Assembly (NCBI GenBank): GCA_964405335.1
Contig: CAYONP010000037.1
Location: forward strand, 1 to 49,409
Direction: 5' to 3'
Length of the DNA stretch: 49,409 bases
From: CAYONP01 sp964405335
GTDB taxonomy: Bacteria; Armatimonadota; UBA10988
The notes below the pieces were generated by a model. It was not told the DNA's origin and ran no database searches. It saw only the letters and a program-made list of their open reading frames with translations. Below are positions 9,152-16,168 of this stretch, piece after piece. Made by a program: the position numbers and the translations under genes. Numbering within the stretch: the stretch's first letter is position 1; every line of letters starts with the position of its first letter.

Positions 9152-9201
9152 GCAGGCGATCCAGAACACCGCCCGGTGCGCCTGTGCGTCGACGGCCCCC
9201 C

Positions 9202-9229
9202 GCACTGGCGGACGAGCCGCCAGTGGCAC
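9202..9229. repeat. Dispersed palindrome, single arm
   Basis: A 9-bp hairpin, CACTGGCGG / CCGCCAGTG around ACGAG, followed by GCAC-type flanks. It is one arm of the element found in double inverted form at 24495-24572 and 28332-28407. Here it lies in the 111-bp gap between two convergent genes, a typical place for such elements. Confidence 0.65.
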
Positions 9230-9262
9230 GGTGGTGGCCCCACCATGACCGGTGCCGGTGGC

Positions 9263-11584
9263 TTAGCCGGCCCATTGCCGGCGCAGCCATTCGGCCACGT
9301 CGGTGCGGTAGCGCTCGAGCCAGCCGCTCATCAACGCCCGCACATGCGCCGGACCGAGGTCGGCGACGACGGCCCGCAGCAGGCCGGGGTCCTGGTAGCG
9401 GTCGAGCCGCCGTGACTCGAGCCGGATGCGCTTGAGCAACACGATCTCGACCGCGTCGAGCCAGCGCGTCGTGGGTTCGAGCAAAGTCCACCGCACGGCC
9501 AGCAACGGCGCGACCAGGGCGCTGCCCGGCAGCGACGCGATCAGGTCGAGCGCGCGGCGCGCCTCGGACCGTGCCGGCCGCTGCTCCAGCACATCCAGGC
9601 GGCTGGCGAGGATGAGCCAGGCGGCGAGCGAGGCGGGTTCACCCTGCCGGCCCCGCTCGGCGAACGGCGCCATGGCCTGCGAGAGATCGCCCGCCTGGCC
9701 CGCGCCGGCGCGCTCGGCCAGCGCCCAGACGGCCCACAGCCACGGGTGCGGCGGCGCGCCGAGGCGGCCGGGCAGGAGCTGGGTGCCGCGGGCGACGGCG
9801 GGCCAGTCGGCCACCGGGGCATCGGGTTCGCGGCTCCACAGCTCGGGCAGCAGCGCGGCCATGCCGGCCACGTCGCGGCGCGACCAGGCGAGCAGGAACC
9901 GCGCGCGGCAGTCCATCCAGCCGACGGCGTTGGCCAGCCGATCGAGCGCGGCGCTCCGCACGCGGCTCGGCGGCATGGCGCAGGTCGCCTGCAGCGCACC
10001 GAGCAGCGCCTCGCGACTGCCCGAGTCGATGGCCACATCGACCGCCAGGAGCATCGGCTGCGCGCTGTCGGCGGCTGTCGCGGCGCTCTGCGCCAGGGCG
10101 ATGAAGGTCGGCACGAAGCGCGCCAGGATGGGCCGGGCGCTGATCGGGTCGAGCCGCCTCGCCACGCGCAGCGACTCCTCCCACAGCGCCTCGGCGCGCG
10201 CCGCGTCGCGCGGTGACCAGGCATAGCCGGCGGCATGAAGCGCTCGGGCGGCGTAGCCGCTCGGCGGCAGGCGGTGGGCGACCGCCTCGAGTTCGTGGCA
10301 GAGGTCCTTCAGGGCCGCCGCGCTCTCCTCGCTCAAGGCCGCGCCGATGGGCTCGAGCGCGACCGCGATGTGGCGAGGCGAATCATGGGTCGCCAGCCGG
10401 CCGACCAGCTCCTCGACGAACCGCCGGCTCCGCTGCGACCGAGGCCAGAGCCGCTGCACGATGTAGTCGGCCAGCGTCTCGGGCGTGGTCTCGCTGCTGA
10501 ACATCGACTCGGGCACCGCGCTGACCTGCGACTGCATCTCGCGGGCCAGCGCCTCGAGGCGGTCGCGCTCGGGCACGGCATAGGTCGGCAGCGGGTCGAG
10601 ATAGCGCACGGCATGGCCATATCCCGGCGGCGTTTCGAGCCCGAACGCCGGCCGCCAGTGGACCGGGGTCAGCTCCGCGGCGACGGCGGCCGGGCTGGTC
10701 TCGCGCCAGGGCAGCGCGCGCCGGCCGTCGGGTCCACGCCGGAAGGCCGACCAGGCTTCGGTCAGCCAGAAGCGCAGCAGCAGGTCGTCGTCGCCGGCCG
10801 GCTTGAGCCGCTCCTGCAGGCGCGCCGCCTCCTCCGCATCGCCGGCGCGGCGAACCAGCGCCACCGCCGCCAGCGCGCGCACCGTGACCGCCTCGCGGCT
10901 GCGGGCAATCGCGTCGTAGAGCCGGCCCACCGCCGCGGTGGCGCGCACGTCGACCGAGCCGGCCAGGGCGAGCAGCGCCGCTGGGTGATCGAGGCCGAGC
11001 AGCTTCTCTCGGTCGGCCTCGGCCTCGAGCAGGCGCTCGGCCAGCTCGAAGGCGAACTCCGGCGGACGCAGGCCGGCGCGCACCGCCTCGACCGCGCAGC
11101 GCACCGCCTCGCGGCCCTGGCCGGCGGCGGTGAGGGCGCGGCCGAGACCGAGCCAGACATCGGAGCCGGGTCCTTCGAGGGCCAGCAGGCGCAGCCACTC
11201 GACCCGTTCGGGCGCCGTCGCCCGCGGGCCGGAGAGCAGGCGGACGAGCTGGTTCCGTTCGTCGTGAAGCTGCTCCGGCCGAAAGGCGGCGTGGACCATC
11301 TGGAGCTGCCGTCGGGTCTGCTCGAGCTCCTGCCGCTCGCCGGCCAGTTCACGGCGCAGCTCGGACTGGCGGGCGGCCAGGCGGTGTCCGCTTTGGCGCA
11401 GCCAGAGCAGCAGGTAACTCAGCGGAATGAGACTGACGATGAGCAGCGCGGTGTTGACCTGTGCCCGCCCGGACGGCGTCAGCGCCGGGGCGAGCCAGAG
11501 CCGCGCCACGGCCGCCAGCAGGCCGACGACCGCGGCGAGGAGCACGACCTGACGGAACTCGATTCGACTCACGCTCTGCGCCAT
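9263..11584 (-). CDS. Uncharacterised membrane-anchored coiled-coil/helical-repeat protein
   Basis: A 773-residue protein. ATG at 11584 was chosen because the upstream in-frame sequence is poor coding sequence and the hydrophobic N-terminus then begins at once. Two membrane helices lie at about residues 12-32 and 42-60, then a coiled coil from about 63 to 115 (LAARQSELRRELAGERQELE). The rest is a long run of helix pairs rich in Ala, Leu and Arg that look like degenerate TPR or HEAT repeats. No enzymatic motif is visible. It is convergent with the gene pair at 6387-9151. A scaffold on the inner face of a membrane is possible, but that is inference. Confidence 0.6.
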   Translation of the reverse strand: MAQSVSRIEFRQVVLLAAVVGLLAAVARLWLAPALTPSGRAQVNTALLIVSLIPLSYLLLWLRQSGHRLAARQSELRRELAGERQELEQTRRQLQMVHAAFRPEQLHDERNQLVRLLSGPRATAPERVEWLRLLALEGPGSDVWLGLGRALTAAGQGREAVRCAVEAVRAGLRPPEFAFELAERLLEAEADREKLLGLDHPAALLALAGSVDVRATAAVGRLYDAIARSREAVTVRALAAVALVRRAGDAEEAARLQERLKPAGDDDLLLRFWLTEAWSAFRRGPDGRRALPWRETSPAAVAAELTPVHWRPAFGLETPPGYGHAVRYLDPLPTYAVPERDRLEALAREMQSQVSAVPESMFSSETTPETLADYIVQRLWPRSQRSRRFVEELVGRLATHDSPRHIAVALEPIGAALSEESAAALKDLCHELEAVAHRLPPSGYAARALHAAGYAWSPRDAARAEALWEESLRVARRLDPISARPILARFVPTFIALAQSAATAADSAQPMLLAVDVAIDSGSREALLGALQATCAMPPSRVRSAALDRLANAVGWMDCRARFLLAWSRRDVAGMAALLPELWSREPDAPVADWPAVARGTQLLPGRLGAPPHPWLWAVWALAERAGAGQAGDLSQAMAPFAERGRQGEPASLAAWLILASRLDVLEQRPARSEARRALDLIASLPGSALVAPLLAVRWTLLEPTTRWLDAVEIVLLKRIRLESRRLDRYQDPGLLRAVVADLGPAHVRALMSGWLERYRTDVAEWLRRQWAG

Positions 11585-11648
11585 CGTGAGTCCAGTGTAT
11601 GCCCAGCCGCCGGGCCGGCCAAGCCGGGCCTGGGGCAGCGCCGGTGGC

Positions 11649-11736
11649 GCCACGGGTTGAAACCCGTGGCTGGTAGAGCGAAACCCGCCCCTTGGGCGGG
11701 TTTGGTTTTTGACAGACCCGCACTTCAGTGCGGGTC
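11649..11736. repeat. Cluster of three hairpins between divergent genes
   Basis: Three perfect hairpins occur in 90 bp: GCCACGGGTT / AACCCGTGGC (11649-11670), AAACCCGCCC / GGGCGGGTTT (11681-11703) and GACCCGCAC / GTGCGGGTC (11715-11736). The arms share a CCCGC theme, which suggests a compound dispersed repeat. The middle one is also a good terminator (separate entry). They lie between the divergent genes starting at 11584 and 11855. Confidence 0.7.
11681..11710 (+). terminator. Rho-independent terminator-like hairpin
   Basis: A 10-bp stem with a 3-nt loop is followed by GG and five T residues. On the plus strand this is a textbook terminator shape. It lies upstream of the isomerase gene with no plus-strand gene before it, so it may act as an attenuator or insulate the gene from read-through. 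Confidence 0.5.
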
Positions 11737-11854
11737 AACGACGAGGCCACGAGCCCGGAAGCACACCCGCCAAGCCGGCGCGATTGACACTGCCCGCCGG
11801 CAATGGTACACAGCCGGCGCCGGCGGCTGTCCGCGCCGCCGCGGGAGCCGATCG

Positions 11855-12772
11855 ATGGCCGAGTTCACCACCGCGCTGCACCCGTTCCTGCCGTTCCAGG
11901 ACGCCGAGGCCTGCGCCCGGGTCCGGGCACTGACTCGCCACGACCTAGAGTCGCACCCGAACCCCGACTGGAAGGTCCGCGTGATCGACGGCCGGCCGGC
12001 CTTCTACCGTGCCTTCGCCCTCGACATCATCGAGCGGCTGATCGCCGCGCGCGACGCCGGCCGCCGGCTGGTCGCCATCTTCCCCGTCGGGCCGGTGCCG
12101 CAATACCGGGTGGCCGCCGACATCATCAACAGCCTCCGGCTCGACTGCTCACACCTGGTCTCGTTCAACATGGACGAGTATGCCGACGAGCACGGCAACA
12201 CGCCGGGCGCCGACTTCGCCGGCAGCTTCCAGGCCTGCATGTTGAACGAGTTCTTCCACCGGATCGATGAGCCGCTCCGCCCGCCGCTGAGCCAGATCCA
12301 CTTTCCGACCAGGGACAAGGTGGCGGACTACAGCCGGATGATCGAGGACGCCGGCGGGGCCGACATCTGCTACGGCGGGATCGGCTGGTGCGGCCACATC
12401 GCCTTCTGGGACCCGCACCTGGCCGACCTCTACCCCGATTTCGAGGAGTGGCAGGCTCAGGGCGCGCAGTGCGTCACGCTGCACCCGATGACCATCATGC
12501 AGAACGCGCTGCACAGTTTCCGCGGCGACTGGAGCCGAGTGCCGCCGAAGGCCAACACGATCGGCCCACGCGACATCCTGAGTGCCCGTCACCGCAGCTT
12601 CTGGCTCGACGGCGCGTTTCCGCAGAGCGAGTGCTGGCAGGCGTTCATCGGCCGCCTGGTGGCCTACGGCCCGGTCACGCCGTACGTGCCGGGCAGCATC
12701 CTGCAGACGGCGCCGACGGACTACACCTGGCTGGACGAGGTGGCGGCGGAGGTGGTGATTGAGTTCAGTTAG
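11855..12772 (+). CDS. Glucosamine-6-phosphate isomerase/deaminase-like protein (NagB/6PGL family)
   Basis: A 305-residue protein of the NagB/6-phosphogluconolactonase superfamily. The signature FNMDEYADEHGN near residue 107 matches the catalytic NagB region, followed by a glycine-rich phosphate/substrate loop (YGGIGWCGHIAF). ATG at 11855 has GGGAG 8 nt upstream. Canonical NagB converts glucosamine-6-phosphate to fructose-6-phosphate and ammonia. This divergent subfamily, longer than typical NagB, may act on another sugar phosphate. Its last 45 codons are duplicated at 13838-13974 (see repeat entries). Confidence 0.8.
   Translation: MAEFTTALHPFLPFQDAEACARVRALTRHDLESHPNPDWKVRVIDGRPAFYRAFALDIIERLIAARDAGRRLVAIFPVGPVPQYRVAADIINSLRLDCSHLVSFNMDEYADEHGNTPGADFAGSFQACMLNEFFHRIDEPLRPPLSQIHFPTRDKVADYSRMIEDAGGADICYGGIGWCGHIAFWDPHLADLYPDFEEWQAQGAQCVTLHPMTIMQNALHSFRGDWSRVPPKANTIGPRDILSARHRSFWLDGAFPQSECWQAFIGRLVAYGPVTPYVPGSILQTAPTDYTWLDEVAAEVVIEFS
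12636..12772. repeat. Duplicated 3' end of isomerase gene, copy 1
   Basis: Beginning at GGCAGGC (12636-12642), this segment to the stop codon is repeated at 13838-13974. The two copies differ at three positions (GTG/GTA, TAC/TAT, CTG/TTG), all synonymous. This is the intact copy inside the functional gene. Confidence 0.92.
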
Positions 12773-12804
12773 CATGGCGGTGGATCGCGAAGCCGACTGA
12801 GCTG

Positions 12805-13287
12805 ATGAGCCAGTTCTGGAGCGAGCACTTGGGTGACATCGCGAGCGTGCTCGGCGTTCTCATCTCGCTGGCCGGTTTCAACTGGGCAATACGGCAGGCC
12901 CGCGGTGCGCAGGTCGCGGCTCAGCGTGCTGAGGCGGCGGTAGCGGCACTGCGCAAGGCCATGGCCACCTTCGACGTGGGTATGGACCTCATCGGCGCCG
13001 TGGATGAGATCGATCGGGCGAGAGAGGTACTGGCAGAGGGTGGTGGTCGCTCGTCTGGGCCGTTGCGCGCCGCTCGGCGCGCTGTCATTCGTGCACAGGT
13101 CGGCTTGCGCGACCTGCCGGCCGCTACCAGAAGCGGTTTGCAGTACACTATAGAGGTGCTGGCTGAAGCGCAGGCCAGCTTGCTCGCCGGCACCGTTGTG
13201 CCAGACCTGGCGTCGAAACTGGATCGCGAAGCCGATCGATTGACCAGGCTTCATGCCGAGTTGCGAGCCCAAGTCGGAGATGCATGA
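12805..13287 (+). CDS. Small one-TM coiled-coil protein, module 1 protein A
   Basis: A 160-residue protein of unknown function. A hydrophobic segment at about residues 9-28 (DIASVLGVLISLAGFNWAI) is followed by an Ala/Arg/Glu-rich coiled coil to the end. The N-terminal pattern FWS....D(I/V)A(S/T)..G is shared with the protein at 13996-14502, so the two are diverged homologs. Its ATGA overlap with the next gene shows coupling. The base composition looks less GC-rich than its neighbours, consistent with transfer. It begins 32 bp after the isomerase stop. A membrane-tethered sensor or effector partnering the next protein is possible; this is inference. Confidence 0.7.
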   Translation: MSQFWSEHLGDIASVLGVLISLAGFNWAIRQARGAQVAAQRAEAAVAALRKAMATFDVGMDLIGAVDEIDRAREVLAEGGGRSSGPLRAARRAVIRAQVGLRDLPAATRSGLQYTIEVLAEAQASLLAGTVVPDLASKLDREADRLTRLHAELRAQVGDA

Positions 13288-13676
13288 TGGCGAACGTGGA
13301 ACTCGAAGAGCTGCTGTGGCAGCTCTATCGACACACCACCGTCGGCCGCATCCAGTGGCATGTCGATCAGGAATCACACGAGGTCCGCGCCGACTTCGTC
13401 GACCAACAGGTCGGCGTGGCACGACTTCGCGCGAACGGCGGCGAGCGGTACGTTCTCCGCCTCTATCGTCCCGATGAGACACAGCTCGACGAAATCGATG
13501 GCATCGAGTTCGAAGATCGAGGCGGCGGCCTCACCGGTGTCGAGAAACTCGCCGAGATCCACCGCATGGCACAGCACATGGGACCAGGCGTTCAGGATGC
13601 GGCTCGCGCGATCATTGACAAACTCACCTCCGAGAACCAGCCATCGCGCGCAGGCGCGGTCGCACACCAGCCGTGA
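13284..13676 (+). CDS. Small soluble protein, module 1 protein B
   Basis: A 130-residue protein. Its ATG overlaps the upstream stop, and a second ATG follows immediately, so the start may be 13284 or 13287. The layout is a short N-terminal helix (LEELLWQLYRHTTVGRIQWH), a strand-rich middle ending YVLRLYRPDE.QLDEI, and a C-terminal helical segment (VEKLAEIHRMAQ). The protein at 14499-14897 has the same order of elements, including ...LERT..GR..W. near the start, so both B proteins belong to one family. No catalytic motif is visible. The function is unknown, and partnership with protein A is inferred from overlap and from recurrence of the pair. Confidence 0.7.
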   Translation: MMANVELEELLWQLYRHTTVGRIQWHVDQESHEVRADFVDQQVGVARLRANGGERYVLRLYRPDETQLDEIDGIEFEDRGGGLTGVEKLAEIHRMAQHMGPGVQDAARAIIDKLTSENQPSRAGAVAHQP

Positions 13677-13844
13677 ACACCGTGAACTGGGTCCTCTCGG
13701 CCGTGCTCCCCCTCGCCGCGATGGCGAGCACTGGCGTGCCGTCTGGAATGGCATCGCACGCGCCCCTCCTCCTCTCCGCCACCGCCTCCACCCGCGCCAC
13801 CGCCTACCCGATGTCCAGCAAGCTCGTCACCCGCGACGGCAGGC
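13673..13844 (+). pseudogene. Truncated 5' copy of the BNR-4 gene
   Basis: This encodes a signal-peptide-like start (MNTVNWVLSAVLPLAAMAS) and then residues nearly identical to the mature N-terminus of the BNR protein (STRATAYPMS.KLVTRDGR). It breaks at 13838-13844 into the isomerase fragment and meets a stop soon after. From 13785 to 13844 it matches 14991-15050 almost exactly, while the signal-peptide part is diverged. That suggests it came from another allele rather than from a recent local copy. Confidence 0.8.
13785..13844. repeat. Duplicated 5' segment of BNR gene, truncated copy
   Basis: Sixty bases match 14991-15050 with one visible difference (AGC versus AAC, Ser/Asn). The repeat ends exactly at GGCAGGC, where sequence switches to the isomerase 3' end. 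Confidence 0.88.
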
Positions 13845-13974
13845 GTTCATCGGCCGCCTGGTAGCCTACGGCCCGGTCACGCCGTATGTGCCGGGCAGCA
13901 TCCTGCAGACGGCGCCGACGGACTACACCTGGTTGGACGAGGTGGCGGCGGAGGTGGTGATTGAGTTCAGTTAG
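13838..13974 (+). pseudogene. Truncated 3' copy of the isomerase gene
   Basis: This carries the last 45 codons of the NagB-like gene (AFIGRLVAYGPVTPYV onward to the stop) with only three synonymous changes from 12636-12772. There is no start and no upstream part of the gene. The 5' border is a 7-bp GGCAGGC shared by the isomerase and BNR genes, so the joint could have formed by microhomology. Purely synonymous change implies that the segment diverged while still part of a functional gene, probably in another strain. Confidence 0.9.
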
Positions 13975-13995
13975 AATGTGGCGTAGGGAAGATCG

Positions 13996-14502
13996 GTGAC
14001 CGGGTTCTGGTCGACCACGTGGGCGGATGTGGCAACCCTGCTGGGACTGCTGCTGGCCTTCCTCGGATACCTGACTGCAGCGAGGGCGGCAACGGCGGCA
14101 AAGAACGCTTCCGTGGAAACGGCGAAGGAAGTCGAGGCAGCTCTGAGACGTTTCCACTCAATGGACCGTGTGGCTTCTCTCAGCGACGCGTTGTCACAGC
14201 TCCAGGCGCTGCCGGACTGGCGTCTTCCTGAGCAAGCGACAGAGGCAATCACGCACTGTCGCGATGTGCGCCGACTGCTGACCGAGGTGCTCGAGAGTGG
14301 AGAGCCGCTTGGCCGCGACGACCGACGGATGTTGACAGACTGCCTGAAGGAACTGGACAGCTACGAGATAGTGCTCCTAGACGCACGCCAATCGCAGGTG
14401 TGGGACTTCGCGGCGGCGAAGAACCAACCCCTCAATCGGCACGTTCAGAACCTACGGAGCCTCCTCAAGCGGCTGCGCACACAGCCTGGGAGAGACACGT
14501 GA
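13996..14502 (+). CDS. Small one-TM coiled-coil protein, module 2 protein A
   Basis: A 168-residue protein starting at GTG 13996 with AGGGAAG upstream. It has a membrane segment at about residues 10-29 (DVATLLGLLLAFLGYLTAA) and a helical, charged remainder. Its FWS start and D(V)A(T)LLG pattern match the protein at 12805-13287, but beyond the first 50 residues the two have diverged strongly. The stop overlaps the GTG of the next gene. Placed between a second isomerase 3' end and the intact BNR gene, it occupies the same relative position as module 1. Function unknown. Confidence 0.68.
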   Translation: MTGFWSTTWADVATLLGLLLAFLGYLTAARAATAAKNASVETAKEVEAALRRFHSMDRVASLSDALSQLQALPDWRLPEQATEAITHCRDVRRLLTEVLESGEPLGRDDRRMLTDCLKELDSYEIVLLDARQSQVWDFAAAKNQPLNRHVQNLRSLLKRLRTQPGRDT

Positions 14503-14897
14503 AAGATGCTCGCAAGGCAGCGCTGGTGTTGGCCCTGTTGGAGCGCACCGAGAAGGGCCGTCAGGATTGGGAGCCGACCGTCCAGCCAGAGGCGTTCCGT
14601 ACGCTCCTTGGGGTTGACGGCGGGGTCGAGGTGTGCCAAGGGTGGGCTGAAGACCACGACGACGAGGGCGATCCAACCGACAGGGCTAGCTATTTCCTAG
14701 TGCTGTTCAATGCCAACGGTCAGCGCGTAGACTTCGTCTATGAAGTCGACCTCAACACCTTCGTTGGTGAGACATGGGTCAGCTCTGATGCGCTGCGCCA
14801 ACTCCATGAGGCGGCACGGAAGAGGGCCCTAAGCGCCGACGAGTTGGTCGAGCGCTTTATCGGAGTCCTGGCCGACGCTGAGAGTGCGTCAAGCTAG
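14499..14897 (+). CDS. Small soluble protein, module 2 protein B
   Basis: A 132-residue protein. GTG at 14499 was chosen because it overlaps the upstream stop (GTGA) and has GGGAG at the right distance. An upstream ATG in frame would overlap protein A by 100 bp. It begins with a helix (ALVLALLERTEKGRQDW), continues with a strand-rich core (YFLVLFNANGQRVDFVYEVD) and ends with a helical tail (LRQLHEAARKRALSAD). The order and key positions parallel the module 1 B protein. The middle is rich in Asp and Glu. Function unknown. Start codon and pairing are inferred from coupling. Confidence 0.65.
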   Translation: MKDARKAALVLALLERTEKGRQDWEPTVQPEAFRTLLGVDGGVEVCQGWAEDHDDEGDPTDRASYFLVLFNANGQRVDFVYEVDLNTFVGETWVSSDALRQLHEAARKRALSADELVERFIGVLADAESASS

Positions 14898-14908
14898 AGG
14901 GAGGGTCG

Positions 14909-16159
14909 ATGCTGTTGGTCACCCATCTCTGCCTGGCCTCCACCTTGCTTGGCGCTTCACCCGCGCCGCCCGCGCTGCTCTCCACCGCCGCCTCCACCCG
15001 CGCCACCGCCTACCCGATGTCCAACAAGCTCGTCACCCGCGACGGCAGGCTGCATGTCGCCTGGCTCGAGGCTAACTCACACTCGGTCATCCGCACGCTC
15101 GACCTCGCTTCGGGTGAGTGGTCGGACACCGTCGACCTTGGGCCGGGGCATGACAACCATGCCGGGCCGGCTTTGACCATCGACCGCGACGGCTATCTCC
15201 ACGTGCTGTTCGGGGCGCATCACCACCCGTTTACCTACCGGCGCTCGCTGCGGCCGAACGACTCGTCCGAGTGGACCGAGCCGGCGCCGGTCGGCGAGCT
15301 GCTCACCTATCCCAGCCTGGTCTGCGCGCCCGACGGCACGCTGCACCTGACCGCCCGCGGCGGGCCGGCGCCGTTTCGGCTGGTTTATCACCGCAAGCCC
15401 CCAGGCGGCGAGTGGTCGCCGCGGGTGACCATCGTCGACCCGGAGATCCCGCCGGGCTACACGCAGTACGACAACCACCTGGCGGTCGATGCGCGCGGCC
15501 GACTGCACCTCGCCTTCCATATCTATGACGAGCACCAGCGTAAGGCCGGCAAGATCGCCGGGTACCTGCGCTCGGACGACGGCGGCGAGAGCTGGGGCCA
15601 TGCCGACGGCACACCGGTCACCCTGCCGGCGACCCGGGAGACGGTCGATCTGCTCGAGCACGACGCCGACCTCGACTGCCGCGTCGGCGGCATGGCGCTC
15701 GATGCCGACGGCAACCCGTTCATTGCCGTGCACCACAGCGCCGGCCGCGGACAGACGCCCTGGCTGTGGCACCACGACGGCGGCCGGTGGCGCGCGCGCG
15801 ACCTGGGCCCCGAGGTGCGCGCCGCCGTGCCCGGCTGCTTCAGTGCGGCCAACCCGTCGACCAGCATCACCACCGACGGCACGCTCTACATTGCCGTGCC
15901 GGTGGCCGCCGTGCCCGGCGCCTGGGGGCATCCGAGCGAGGAAGTGGTGCTGCTCACCTCGCGCGACGGCGGCGCGACGTTCGAGTCGGTGCTCATCTCC
16001 ACTCCCGACCCTGCGCTTCCGAACTGGCTCCCCAACCTCGAACGCAACACCGGCTGGAACCCGGTCACCCGGCCGCATCTGCTGTACACTCGCGGCGGAC
16101 CGGGAACCAACAACCGTGAACCGCTGCCGACCGAGGTCTACCTGCTCACGCTGCCCTAG
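14909..16159 (+). CDS. BNR-4 repeat (sialidase-fold-like) exported protein
   Basis: A 416-residue protein with a short signal peptide (LLVTHLCLASTLLGASPAPP) and repeated beta-propeller blades. Asp-box-like stretches recur (RDGYLHVLFGAHHHPF, DARGRLHLAFHIYD, DADGNPFIAVHHSAG). This matches the BNR-4 family, found in secreted carbohydrate-active proteins of planctomycetes and Bacteroidetes, some of them polysaccharide lyases. GGGAGGG upstream supports ATG at 14909. A truncated copy of its first codons lies at 13673-13844. Substrate unknown, probably a polysaccharide. Confidence 0.8.
   Translation: MLLVTHLCLASTLLGASPAPPALLSTAASTRATAYPMSNKLVTRDGRLHVAWLEANSHSVIRTLDLASGEWSDTVDLGPGHDNHAGPALTIDRDGYLHVLFGAHHHPFTYRRSLRPNDSSEWTEPAPVGELLTYPSLVCAPDGTLHLTARGGPAPFRLVYHRKPPGGEWSPRVTIVDPEIPPGYTQYDNHLAVDARGRLHLAFHIYDEHQRKAGKIAGYLRSDDGGESWGHADGTPVTLPATRETVDLLEHDADLDCRVGGMALDADGNPFIAVHHSAGRGQTPWLWHHDGGRWRARDLGPEVRAAVPGCFSAANPSTSITTDGTLYIAVPVAAVPGAWGHPSEEVVLLTSRDGGATFESVLISTPDPALPNWLPNLERNTGWNPVTRPHLLYTRGGPGTNNREPLPTEVYLLTLP
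14991..15050. repeat. Duplicated 5' segment of BNR gene, intact copy
   Basis: Partner of 13785-13844. It ends at GGCAGGC (15044-15050), the same heptamer that occurs in the isomerase at 12636-12642 and forms the junction at 13838-13844. Confidence 0.88.
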
Positions 16160-16168
16160 GCCGGCGCC

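Noticed and set aside
13360..13974. A 204-residue frame that ends in isomerase sequence
   Set aside because: It is an out-of-frame reading of module 1 B and the BNR fragment that happens to join the duplicated isomerase 3' end across the junction; it is not a fusion gene.
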